From Actinomycetota bacterium (GTDB lineage: Bacteria > Actinomycetota > Thermoleophilia > Gaiellales > Gaiellaceae), in the NCBI GenBank assembly GCA_005885085.1, contig VAXY01000018.1, positions 1 through 10,273 of the forward strand: a stretch of 10,273 nucleotides of DNA, given 5' to 3'. Position numbers and translations under genes: made by a program. A model generated the notes under the pieces. It made no database searches. It was not told the DNA's origin and saw only the letters and a list, made by a program, of their open reading frames with translations. Positions within the stretch are counted from its first letter, which is position 1; every line of letters begins with the position of its first letter. This document shows positions 1 to 6,097 of the stretch, one piece after another.

Positions 1-144
1 GACCGGCCGTACCGCCGGCTCGTCGAAGACCTGCCGGTGCGCTACGTCGGCTTTACGGTGCCGGACGAGCTCTTCGTCGGCTATGGATTCGACCTGGAGG
101 AGCGCTACCGCAACCTGCCCGACCTGCACGTCTTACAAAGTTAG
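1..144 (+). CDS. hpt: Hypoxanthine phosphoribosyltransferase, C-terminal end (partial)
   Basis: This is the last 47 codons of a gene entering from the left edge, read in frame 1 and ending at TAG 142-144. The translation contains VGFTVPDELFVGYGFD followed by ERYRNLPDLHVL. This is the characteristic C-terminal signature of bacterial hypoxanthine(-guanine) phosphoribosyltransferases, in which a conserved VGF-x-(I/V)-PDEF-VGYG-D segment contributes to the purine-binding site. The family enzyme transfers phosphoribose from PRPP to hypoxanthine or guanine for cytosolic purine salvage. The N-terminal PRPP-binding loop lies outside the window. The stop codon lies inside the palindrome placed upstream of mntH. 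The family call is secure from the motif; completeness of the gene cannot be judged. Confidence 0.93.
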   Translation, partial: DRPYRRLVEDLPVRYVGFTVPDELFVGYGFDLEERYRNLPDLHVLQS

Positions 145-154
145 CCTAGGCTAA
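141..154. promoter_or_regulatory. 14-bp perfect palindrome, candidate DtxR/MntR-type operator for mntH
   Basis: TTAGCCTAGGCTAA is its own reverse complement. It covers the hpt stop codon and ends 12 bases before the mntH ATG. Short outer arms AAG (138-140) and CTT (156-158) also pair if one base is skipped. Its TTAG/CTAA ends and AT-rich outer, GC-rich inner layout resemble operators of the DtxR/IdeR/MntR iron- and manganese-sensing repressors. The downstream gene is an NRAMP metal importer, a classical MntR target. A TAAACT hexamer at 152-157 could be a -10 element giving a nearly leaderless mntH transcript, but I see no convincing -35. The palindrome is seen directly; the regulator is inferred. 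Confidence 0.6.
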
Positions 155-166
155 ACTTCCGGCGGG

Positions 167-1456
167 ATGATGGCGACCCGCGCGGAAGAGCTTCAGCGCC
201 TCCCTGGCGCGGGCGAGCACGTCCTCCGCGGCTCGGGCGACACGCGTTGGCGCCTGCTCCCCTTCCTCGGCCCCGCGTTCATCGCGTGCGTCGCGTACGT
301 CGACCCCGGAAACTTCGCGACGAACATCGCGGGCGGGTCGAAGTTCGGCTTCACCTTGGTCTGGGTGATCGTCGCCTCGAACCTGATGGCGATGCTGATC
401 CAGACGTTGTCGGCGAAGCTCGGCATCGCGACCGGCCGCAACCTGCCGGAGGTCTGCCGCGAGCAGTTCTCGCCGAGGACGACGGTCGGCCTCTGGATCC
501 AGGCGGAGGTGATCGCCATGGCCACGGATCTCGCGGAGTTCCTGGGAGCCGCGGTTGGGATCAAGCTCCTGCTCGGCATACCGCTCTTCCCCGCTGCGGT
601 GATCACCGGCGTGATCACTTTCCTGATCCTGGGCCTGCAGCGCTTCGGCTTCCGGCCGCTCGAGGCCGTGATCACGGCGTTTGTGATCGTGATCGGGGTC
701 TGTTACCTCGGCGAGCTCTGGTTCGCCCATCCCCCACTCGGCACGGTCGCGAGGCACGCAGTCGTCCCGGACTTCGCCGGCAACGAGTCCGTCCTGCTCG
801 CGGTCGGGATTCTCGGCGCGACGGTGATGCCCCACGTGATCTACCTGCATTCCGCGCTGACGCAGCGCCGCATCGTCCCGCGCAACGACCAGGAGGCGCG
901 CAAGCTCTATCGGTACACGCGCATCGACGTCCTGATTGCGATGGCGATCGCCGGCCTGATCAACATCGCCATGCTGGTGGTGGCCGCGACGGTCTTCTAC
1001 GGGAGCGGCCTGAGACACGTCGACTCGCTCGACGGCGCCCATCGCACGTTGGAGCCGATTCTGGGCGGCGCCTCGAGCGTGCTCTTCGCCCTGGCGCTGA
1101 CGGCGTCCGGATTGTCGAGCTCGACCGTCGGCACGATGTCGGGTCAGGTCGTGATGCAGGGGTTCGTCAGGCGGCGGATCCCCCTGTTCGTCCGGCGGGC
1201 GGTGACGATGATCCCGGCATTCGTCGTGATTGCGATCGGCGTCGATCCGTCCCGGACGCTGGTGATCAGCCAGGTGGTGCTGTCGTTCGGGATTCCGTTC
1301 GCCCTGATCCCACTCGTGCTGTTCACGAGTAACCAGGAGATCATGGGCGTGCTCGTGAACCGGCGCGCCACCGTCGCCGCGGCGACGGTGGTCGCGGGGC
1401 TGATCACGGCGGTGAACATCTTCCTGCTCGCCCAGACGTTCGGGCTGGCCGGCTAG
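167..1456 (+). CDS. mntH: NRAMP-family divalent metal (Mn2+/Fe2+) transporter MntH
   Basis: This 429-aa polytopic membrane protein is of usual length for bacterial NRAMP proteins, which import Mn2+ or Fe2+ with protons across the cytoplasmic membrane. The two unwound-helix metal-binding motifs are intact: DPGN at residues 46-49 (helix 1) and MPH at 221-223 (helix 6, with the conserved Ala at 218), so the Asp, Asn and Met ligands are present. About eleven hydrophobic spans follow a roughly 30-residue cytosolic N-terminus. ATG 167 is the most upstream possible start because an in-frame TAA lies at 152-154; ATG 170 is the next codon. The GGCGGG at 161-166 directly abuts the start, so it is a poor ribosome-binding site and the mRNA may be nearly leaderless. 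The palindrome at 141-154 suggests metal-dependent repression. Mn preference over Fe is inferred from the Met ligand and the operator type. Confidence 0.95.
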   Translation: MMATRAEELQRLPGAGEHVLRGSGDTRWRLLPFLGPAFIACVAYVDPGNFATNIAGGSKFGFTLVWVIVASNLMAMLIQTLSAKLGIATGRNLPEVCREQFSPRTTVGLWIQAEVIAMATDLAEFLGAAVGIKLLLGIPLFPAAVITGVITFLILGLQRFGFRPLEAVITAFVIVIGVCYLGELWFAHPPLGTVARHAVVPDFAGNESVLLAVGILGATVMPHVIYLHSALTQRRIVPRNDQEARKLYRYTRIDVLIAMAIAGLINIAMLVVAATVFYGSGLRHVDSLDGAHRTLEPILGGASSVLFALALTASGLSSSTVGTMSGQVVMQGFVRRRIPLFVRRAVTMIPAFVVIAIGVDPSRTLVISQVVLSFGIPFALIPLVLFTSNQEIMGVLVNRRATVAAATVVAGLITAVNIFLLAQTFGLAG

Positions 1457-1476
1457 CTGTAGTTCCTCCAGCTAGC
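1452..1476. terminator. Bidirectional terminator hairpin between convergent genes
   Basis: GCTAGCTG (1452-1459) and CAGCTAGC (1469-1476) form a perfect 8-bp stem around a 9-nt loop. The mntH TAG stop lies inside the left arm, and the right arm abuts the stop codon of the minus-strand hydrophobic-peptide gene. The position between two converging genes fits a shared terminator. There is no T-tract on either side, so it would be of the U-less type or rely on Rho. Confidence 0.55.
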
Positions 1477-1638
1477 TCACCAGCGGTACCAGCGCGCTCC
1501 TCCGGCGCCGCGGGCGAAGAAGCCGACGATCCAGACCGCCAGCATGATCAAGGCGATCCACAGCAGGAGCTTGGCGACGGCGAGCCCGATGCCGCCGAGC
1601 ACGAGAATCAGCAGGAGTATCAGGAGAACCAGGGCCAC
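1477..1638 (-). CDS. Small hydrophobic membrane protein (53 aa, actinobacterial type)
   Basis: The minus strand encodes 53 residues from GTG 1638 to TGA at 1477-1479. The first 45 residues are almost entirely Leu, Ile, Val, Ala and Gly, giving two membrane spans (about 2-20 and 24-41) around a central AVAKLLLW. The end is basic and aromatic, ARGAGGARWYRW. Short proteins with this layout, usually ending in an Arg/Trp/Tyr-rich tail, are common in Actinobacteria and are annotated simply as hydrophobic protein; I know of no established function. The start is chosen from a strong purine-rich Shine-Dalgarno sequence about 6 bases upstream. Gene finders may miss it because of its length and GTG start. 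It has its own leader rather than being tightly coupled to the M23 gene. Expression control is unknown. Confidence 0.8.
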   Translation of the reverse strand: MALVLLILLLILVLGGIGLAVAKLLLWIALIMLAVWIVGFFARGAGGARWYRW

Positions 1639-1643
1639 AAACG

Positions 1644-1654
1644 TCCCCTTTCCT
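1644..1654 (-). promoter_or_regulatory. Ribosome binding site of the 53-aa hydrophobic protein
   Basis: On the minus strand AAGGAAAGGGGA ends 5 bases before the GTG at 1638. It is one of the clearest Shine-Dalgarno-like sequences in the window and decides the start codon of the small gene. Confidence 0.6.
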
Positions 1655-1677
1655 TGTGGTGGACAAGAGCCGAAGGC

Positions 1678-1720
1678 GGATTCCCGGTCACCCGATTACG
1701 AATCCTCGTCCCTTTGGGAC
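1678..1720 (-). repeat. Two inverted repeats in the leader of the hydrophobic-protein gene
   Basis: GGATTC (1678-1683) pairs with GAATCC (1700-1705) around 16 nt. GTCCC (1708-1712) pairs with GGGAC (1716-1720) around TTT. Both lie 40-82 bases upstream of the GTG start on the minus strand, where a 5' leader would be. They may be leader structure; no known riboswitch class is recognisable. Confidence 0.35.
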
Positions 1721-1749
1721 CCGTCAGCTGCCTGGCACCACCTGAAGCA

Positions 1750-1775
1750 CCGGCCGCCCCGGGGGAGGCGGCCGG
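1750..1775 (-). terminator. GC-rich hairpin downstream of the M23 gene
   Basis: CCGGCCGCC (1750-1758) and GGCGGCCGG (1767-1775) form a perfect 9-bp, all-GC stem around an 8-nt loop. It lies between the M23 stop and the hydrophobic-protein gene, about 105 bases past the M23 stop codon. It could terminate M23 transcription, but there is no T-tract. Confidence 0.4.
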
Positions 1776-1794
1776 CGTCGTCGGGAGACGATGT

Positions 1795-1840
1795 TCCGTA
1801 CTCGGCGCGACCCTGTCCTCGATTTCAGGCTGAGTACGGA
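1795..1840 (-). repeat. 9-bp inverted repeat with long loop after the M23 gene
   Basis: TCCGTACTC (1795-1803) and GAGTACGGA (1832-1840) are perfect reverse complements 28 nt apart. Inside the loop CCTG (1812-1815) and CAGG (1826-1829) can also pair, giving a stacked hairpin. It begins 40 bases past the M23 stop on the minus strand and may act as a terminator or be part of a structured transcript. The rest of the 1639-1880 gap holds no gene that I can support. Confidence 0.4.
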
Positions 1841-1880
1841 TTACAAGTAGGAAACGAGGCCGGGGTGGATCTGGGTACGG

Positions 1881-3026
1881 CTAGAGGTAACCGAGCGGAT
1901 CGACGGGATTCCCATCGATCCGCACCTCGAAATGCAGGTGCGGGCCGAAACAGTGGCCCGTGCAGCCGACATAGCCGATCACCTGGTCCTGCGCGACCTG
2001 CGCCCCCGTCGAGACCGCGAACGAGGACTGGTGCGCGTAGCACGTGGCCATGCCGCCGCCGTGGTCGATGCAGGTGTAGTTGCCGTACCCGCCGACCCAG
2101 CCGGCCAGCACGACGGTGCCGGCTGCGGCCGCATGGATCGGCGTTCCGTACGGGACACCGATGTCGATGCCCGCGTGGAGCCGCCCCCAGCGATAGCCGA
2201 ACGGGCTCGTGACCGGGCCGTTCACGGGCCAGATCAGCCCGGATGAGGACGGCGTCGTGTCTCCGGCGCCCTGCGAGGCCGCCAGCCGGCCGCGGATCCG
2301 GGCGTCCTCGGCCGCGAGCGTGTTCGCCTCGGCGATCAGCTCCCGCTCCTGCGACTTGGTCGACGCGAGCTGGCTCTTCTGATGGCTGCGCTTGCCGGAG
2401 AGGCGATGCTGGCTGGCGAGCAGCTCGGTGCGCACCTCGCGCTGCTGCTGCGTCCGCACGGCGACGACCTGCGTCTCCGCGTGCACCCGCACGCGCACGA
2501 CCTTCGTCCGGTCCCGAGTCGCATGCACCTCGTTGCGGGCGGAACGCACCCGCGCGGCAATGTGCTTGTCCTGCTGCGCGATTGAGTCCAGATAGTGGAT
2601 GCGGTTGAGCGCATCCTGGAAGGAGTCCGACTCGATGATCACCTCGACCAGCGTTGGATCGTGCGTCTCGTAGATGTCGATCATCCTCAGGTTGAGCTCG
2701 TGCAACGCCTTTGCGTAGGCGCGCTGGAGAAACTGCAGGCGTTCCGTCTCGAACTCGTAGAGCGAATCGAGCTTGTCGAGCCGGCGCTCGTGTAGCACGA
2801 GATCCCGCTCGAGGACCGAGAGCTTCTGCGAGACGTCGCCGACCTTCGATTCGAGCGAGCGGATGCTGGCCGTGACGTCCCCGATCTGCTTGGTCAGGCG
2901 CGCCTCCTTGGCACGCGCCGCAGCGATCCGCGCCTGCACTGCGCCGAGCTTGCCCCCACTGTCACCGGCCGCAGGGGCGGCCAGCACCAGGCACGCCACG
3001 CAGACGATGGCCAGCCGAGGACCCAT
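1881..3026 (-). CDS. Secreted M23-family (LytM/EnvC-like) peptidoglycan endopeptidase with coiled coil
   Basis: This 381-aa protein is probably exported and cleaves, or regulates cleavage of, peptide cross-links in the cell wall. Residues 1-21 form a signal peptide (hydrophobic IVCVACLVLAAPAA). Residues about 25-250 are charged, heptad-like coiled coil, as in EnvC/FtsX-linked M23 proteins. The M23 domain occupies about 265-381. The catalytic set is complete: HAGID gives Zn ligands H284 and D288, YAH gives H332, and HLHFE gives H363 and H365. Four cysteines lie in the catalytic domain (C319, C329, C355, C359) and could form disulfides outside the cell. The ATG start directly precedes a good signal peptide but has no clear Shine-Dalgarno. 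A strong hairpin lies just upstream. No ftsEX genes are adjacent, so a division role is only a possibility. Confidence 0.93.
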   Translation of the reverse strand: MGPRLAIVCVACLVLAAPAAGDSGGKLGAVQARIAAARAKEARLTKQIGDVTASIRSLESKVGDVSQKLSVLERDLVLHERRLDKLDSLYEFETERLQFLQRAYAKALHELNLRMIDIYETHDPTLVEVIIESDSFQDALNRIHYLDSIAQQDKHIAARVRSARNEVHATRDRTKVVRVRVHAETQVVAVRTQQQREVRTELLASQHRLSGKRSHQKSQLASTKSQERELIAEANTLAAEDARIRGRLAASQGAGDTTPSSSGLIWPVNGPVTSPFGYRWGRLHAGIDIGVPYGTPIHAAAAGTVVLAGWVGGYGNYTCIDHGGGMATCYAHQSSFAVSTGAQVAQDQVIGYVGCTGHCFGPHLHFEVRIDGNPVDPLGYL

Positions 3027-3035
3027 GATCGGTAG

Positions 3036-3067
3036 GTTCGGCGGGACGCCGGACGTCCCTGCCGAAC
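3036..3067 (-). terminator. Strong hairpin between zinc-ribbon gene and M23 gene
   Basis: GTTCGGC (3036-3042) plus GGGACG (3043-3048) pair with CGTCCC (3054-3059) and GCCGAAC (3061-3067), with one bulged base at 3060 and a 5-nt loop. This gives 13 paired bases beginning 3 nt after the zinc-ribbon stop codon. It probably ends the cytochrome-maturation operon, although no T-tract follows. It could instead be a leader structure of the M23 mRNA. Confidence 0.55.
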
Positions 3068-3070
3068 GGG

Positions 3071-3886
3071 CTAACTGCCCTCCTCCGGGGCCTGTGGGCC
3101 CGGCTCGGGGATGACGGCGGGGCCAGGCTCCGGAATGATCGCGGGCTGCGGCGGATTGCCCTCGTCGGGGGGCGGATACGGCTCCGGGATCACGGCCGGT
3201 CCGACGGGGTCCTGCTCGCCCGGGGCCGGGGGCTCGGCTGGGATCTCGACCATCTCGGTCGCCTGCACCTCCAGCCTGCGCCGGTGGAGCCGGTCTTGCG
3301 CGTGCGCGATCACTTCCTGCATCTCGCCCTCTCTCCGCTGCACGAGCTCGTCCAGCTCTGACACCCGCCCGTGGGCAGCATCGGTCGCTTGCTCATCATC
3401 ACGGTACACCGCATCTCCAAGCTCGAACAGGAGCCGCGCCCGCTGGGCCGCCAGCCGCCTGAGCTCGCGGCGCAGGGAGAGCACCCGGCGCGTGGCGCGG
3501 CCGCGCGTGGCGACCGAGTCCGCGGCCACCCCGGCCCGCGCACGCATTGCTCCGGTCTCGGCGCCGACGAGCACGAGCAGAAGGGCGAGCCCGAGCAAGA
3601 CCAGGCCCACGGGCCAGTGTCCGGTAGCGAAGAGCGCGATCGCGAGCGCAACTCCGGCTCCGGCCAGTCCGAGCACGAGCCTCGTGGGCGTCACGCCGTA
3701 GTAGCTCGTCTCGGCCCGCGTGTAGGTGACAGGCACCGGACCTGTCTCGTCGGGCGGAAGCTCGAGCACCTTCGTCGCGCCCTCCGCCGTCGGCTGCCCG
3801 CACTCCGGGCAGAAGCGGCTCTCCTTCGGCAGCCGACGGCCGCAGTTGGCGCAGCTAGCCAATCGCCCGCAGCGTCTCGGCAGCAC
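3071..3886 (-). CDS. Zinc-ribbon membrane protein with coiled coil and Pro-rich repeat tail
   Basis: I do not recognise a named family for this protein of up to 271 aa. Domains in order are: a Cys4 zinc ribbon (CANC at residues 12-15, CPEC at 26-29); a short linker; two membrane spans (about 69-88 and 91-109) forming a hairpin; an Arg/Glu-rich helical, probably coiled-coil segment (about 125-210); and a Pro/Glu-rich tail with PAVIPEP at 230-236 and 256-262 and PAIIPEP at 248-254. The start is uncertain. GTG 3886 gives the longest form and overlaps the ccmI-like gene. TTG 3862 would place the zinc ribbon at the N-terminus, as is usual for such proteins, with an 8-nt overlap. The overlap with ccmI suggests translational coupling. 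A role in heme or cytochrome assembly, for instance as a scaffold, is only inferred from position. Confidence 0.75.
   Translation of the reverse strand: MLPRRCGRLASCANCGRRLPKESRFCPECGQPTAEGATKVLELPPDETGPVPVTYTRAETSYYGVTPTRLVLGLAGAGVALAIALFATGHWPVGLVLLGLALLLVLVGAETGAMRARAGVAADSVATRGRATRRVLSLRRELRRLAAQRARLLFELGDAVYRDDEQATDAAHGRVSELDELVQRREGEMQEVIAHAQDRLHRRRLEVQATEMVEIPAEPPAPGEQDPVGPAVIPEPYPPPDEGNPPQPAIIPEPGPAVIPEPGPQAPEEGS
3101..3199 (-). repeat. PA(V/I)IPEP tandem repeat coding region
   Basis: Three copies of a seven-residue PA-(V/I)-I-PEP unit are encoded in the tail of the zinc-ribbon protein. At DNA level they appear on the plus strand as GGCTC-C/G-GG-A/G-AT blocks. The last two copies are nearly adjacent and the first is about a dozen residues away. 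Such a stiff proline-rich tail suggests a spacer or binding segment. Confidence 0.7.
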
Positions 3887-4139
3887 GCCGGCGTAACACC
3901 GGCACGAGCTCGCGATAGTCGTCGTCGGACACCTTGCCGGTGCGGTGGTCGAACTCGAGCTCCTTCAGCGCCGAAAGCGCGCGGTCGCGGTCCTCGGCCG
4001 CGGCGAGGCGCCGCTGCTGAGCGGCGTCTGGCCGCAACAGACGGTCGTCCGCAGGCGCAGGCTCGCGCAGGAAGGGGGCGGCGACGAGGACGACGCAGCC
4101 GACCGCCAGCAGGGCCCCGACGGCCAGGGCGAGGCTCAT
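3855..4139 (-). CDS. ccmI: CcmI-like cytochrome c maturation protein, short form (94 aa)
   Basis: ATG 4139 overlaps the ccmF stop as ATGA, a typical coupled start. Residues 3-22 are one membrane span. A cytosolic helical stretch follows with ALKELEFDHRTGKVSDDDY at 58-75, which matches the conserved segment after the first membrane helix of CcmI/CycH proteins (L-x-ELEFD-x-x-TGKL-x-x-x-DY). In System I, CcmI binds apocytochrome c and hands it to the heme ligation complex. Classical CcmI has a large periplasmic TPR domain, which is absent here, so this is only the N-terminal membrane module. The adjacency to ccmF supports the assignment. It could equally be a free-standing CcmI N-terminal-like protein with a changed job. 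Confidence 0.8.
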   Translation of the reverse strand: MSLALAVGALLAVGCVVLVAAPFLREPAPADDRLLRPDAAQQRRLAAAEDRDRALSALKELEFDHRTGKVSDDDYRELVPVLRRRAAETLRAIG

Positions 4140-6097
4140 ATCCGCAGCCGCCGCTCCTCCCGCGCGTCGGGCCAGAGCGCGATCAGCGACCCGCCGACGA
4201 AGACGAGCCCCGCGAGCCAGATCAGGTTCACCAGCGGCTTGTCGAGCACCTTCAGGTCGACGCTGCCGTCGGCGTTCACTTGATCCGCGATCGTGTAGAG
4301 GTCGCCTCCCGTCAGCGGGTTGTGCCGGATCGCGACCTCGTTCGACACCTGATCCTCGGCGAAGTACTGGTTCTTGCCGGGCCGCAGCCGGCCGAGGTAG
4401 TCGTGCCCGCGATAGACGTCGACGTTCGCGCGAATGGCGCGGTGATTCGGCTCGAGCGCGCTTACGAGGCCGCGGAAGACGAGGCGGTTGCCGGCCACGG
4501 TCATCGAGTCCCCGGGGTGGAGCCGCTGTTCGCGCACCGTCTGGTAAGCGCTCGACCCGGCCACGCCGATCGCGAGCAGGACGATCGCAGCGTGTACGAC
4601 GTAGCCGCCGTAGCGGCGCCGGTTGCGCGCGACGAGCGAGGAGAACGCACCGAACCAGCCGACGCCGCCCAGCGCCCTGCGGGCGCGCGTACCCCGCACG
4701 AACTCGAGCGCGATCGACGCGAGCACGAAGACCGAGAACGTGTAGGCGACAACTCCCACCCGCGAGGACCCGGCACCGGCCAGCAGCAGCGCGATCCCGG
4801 CCGCCAGAGCAGCCGACAGTGGCCAGAGGAACGTCCGTCCCAGCGCCCGCAGCGACGCGCGGCGCCACGCCACGAGCGGCCCGATCCCCATCAGCAGCAG
4901 CAGCGGCAGCCCGAAGGTGTGCAGGAAGAAGTTGTAGTAGGGCTTGCTGACCGTCGCCGCCTCGCCCGTGACCGCCTCCGAGAGCAGCGGGTACACGACG
5001 CCCCACAAGATCGTCAGCGCGAGCGCGACGAGCAGCAGGTTGTTGTAGAGGAACGTCGCCTCGCGCGACACAAGTGACTCGAGCCGCGTCTTCGCGCGCA
5101 GCAGCGGCAGGCGCAGGAACACGAGCGCGAGCGAGCCGGCCGTGATCAGGCAGATGAAGCCGAGGAACCAGGGCCCGATCGAGCTCTGCGTGAACGAGTG
5201 GATCGACTGGATGATCCCACTGCGCGTCAGGAACGTTCCGAACAGCGAGAGGCAGAACGCCAGCACGACGAGTAGGACGTTCCAGACTTTCAGCATCCCG
5301 CGCTTCTCCTGGATCATCACCGAGTGGAGAAATGCGGTCGCGGCCAGCCACGGCATCAGTGCCGCGTTCTCGACCGGATCCCACGCGTAGTAGCCGCCCC
5401 AGCCGATCTCGACGTACGCCCAGTGCGCACCGAGCAGCTGGCCGACGCCGAGGAACGCCCACGCGGCGAGCGTCCACCGCCGCGTCGCCACGATCCAGCG
5501 CTCGTCCGTGCGTCGCGCGAGCAGCGCGCCCATCGCGAACGCGAACGGGACGGTGAGGCCGACGTAGCCGAGATACAGCATCGGCGGATGGATCGCCATG
5601 TACGGGTTCTGCAGGCTCGGATTGAGGCCGGCGCCGTCGGCGGGCGCGAGCTGGGTCGCGAACGGGCTCGCGACGAACACGAGCAGCACGGCGAAGAACG
5701 TCCCGACCAGCGCGAGCGTCGGCACCACCCACACGAGCACCGCGCGTCCGGCGCGCCGCGCCGTGAGCACCGCCGCGACGGAATATCCGCTGAGGACGAG
5801 CAGCCACAGCAGCAGGGATCCCTCCTGCCCGCCCCAGAACGCCGTCAGCGTGTACCCGAGGGGCAGCTCGCGACTCGTGTGCTGGGCGACGTACCGAAAC
5901 GAGAAATCGTGGCGTGCGAGGGCGGACAGGAGCACGGCGGCGGCGACCGCCGTCGCGCCGAAGGAGCCGATCAGCGCGTTCTGCGCGGACTCCGCCAGCC
6001 GCCGCCGGCCGCGCCACGCCGCGAACGAGCCCGCGACGAGCGCGTACACGAGCAGCAGCAACGAGGTGACGAGGGCCGCACGCCCGAGATCAGGCAT
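4136..6097 (-). CDS. ccmF: Cytochrome c heme lyase subunit CcmF
   Basis: This 653-aa polytopic protein has the usual CcmF length. CcmF takes heme from holo-CcmE and ligates it to the CxxCH of apocytochromes on the outer face of the cytoplasmic membrane. Family signatures are clear: FWGGQEGSLLLW (88-99); the NPYMAIHPPMLYLGY stretch with H170; the WWD heme-binding segment WGGYYAWDPVENA (233-245); and TRSGIIQSIHSF (291-302) with conserved H300. About fourteen membrane spans are visible, with an extracytoplasmic segment at about 530-620 before the last span. ATG 6097 follows directly after the ccmE stop at 6098-6100, and its own stop overlaps the ccmI-like start, so ccmE-ccmF-ccmI are translationally linked. 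No CcmH gene is nearby. Confidence is high. Confidence 0.97.
   Translation of the reverse strand: MPDLGRAALVTSLLLLVYALVAGSFAAWRGRRRLAESAQNALIGSFGATAVAAAVLLSALARHDFSFRYVAQHTSRELPLGYTLTAFWGGQEGSLLLWLLVLSGYSVAAVLTARRAGRAVLVWVVPTLALVGTFFAVLLVFVASPFATQLAPADGAGLNPSLQNPYMAIHPPMLYLGYVGLTVPFAFAMGALLARRTDERWIVATRRWTLAAWAFLGVGQLLGAHWAYVEIGWGGYYAWDPVENAALMPWLAATAFLHSVMIQEKRGMLKVWNVLLVVLAFCLSLFGTFLTRSGIIQSIHSFTQSSIGPWFLGFICLITAGSLALVFLRLPLLRAKTRLESLVSREATFLYNNLLLVALALTILWGVVYPLLSEAVTGEAATVSKPYYNFFLHTFGLPLLLLMGIGPLVAWRRASLRALGRTFLWPLSAALAAGIALLLAGAGSSRVGVVAYTFSVFVLASIALEFVRGTRARRALGGVGWFGAFSSLVARNRRRYGGYVVHAAIVLLAIGVAGSSAYQTVREQRLHPGDSMTVAGNRLVFRGLVSALEPNHRAIRANVDVYRGHDYLGRLRPGKNQYFAEDQVSNEVAIRHNPLTGGDLYTIADQVNADGSVDLKVLDKPLVNLIWLAGLVFVGGSLIALWPDAREERRLRI

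Noticed and set aside
146..1042. A 298-aa minus-strand frame opposite mntH
   Set aside because: It is an antisense shadow of an unambiguous NRAMP gene, with no recognisable motifs.
1472..1666. A 64-aa minus-strand frame covering the small hydrophobic gene
   Set aside because: Its Arg-rich product is the wrong frame. The frame starting at GTG 1638 has a good ribosome-binding site and a coherent membrane protein.
1639..1880. A c-di-AMP or cobalamin riboswitch
   Set aside because: The gap has stems and a few suggestive words, but I could not match the conserved core of either class. The gap also follows rather than precedes the M23 gene.
3371..5077. A 568-aa plus-strand frame opposite the zinc-ribbon, ccmI and ccmF genes
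   Set aside because: It spans three well-supported genes on the other strand and has low-complexity Arg/Gln/Glu composition.
3855..6017. A 720-aa minus-strand reading frame across ccmF and the ccmI-like gene
   Set aside because: Most of it is Arg/Ala/Pro-rich out-of-frame text over the clear CcmF coding region. Only its last 94 residues are real, and they start at ATG 4139.
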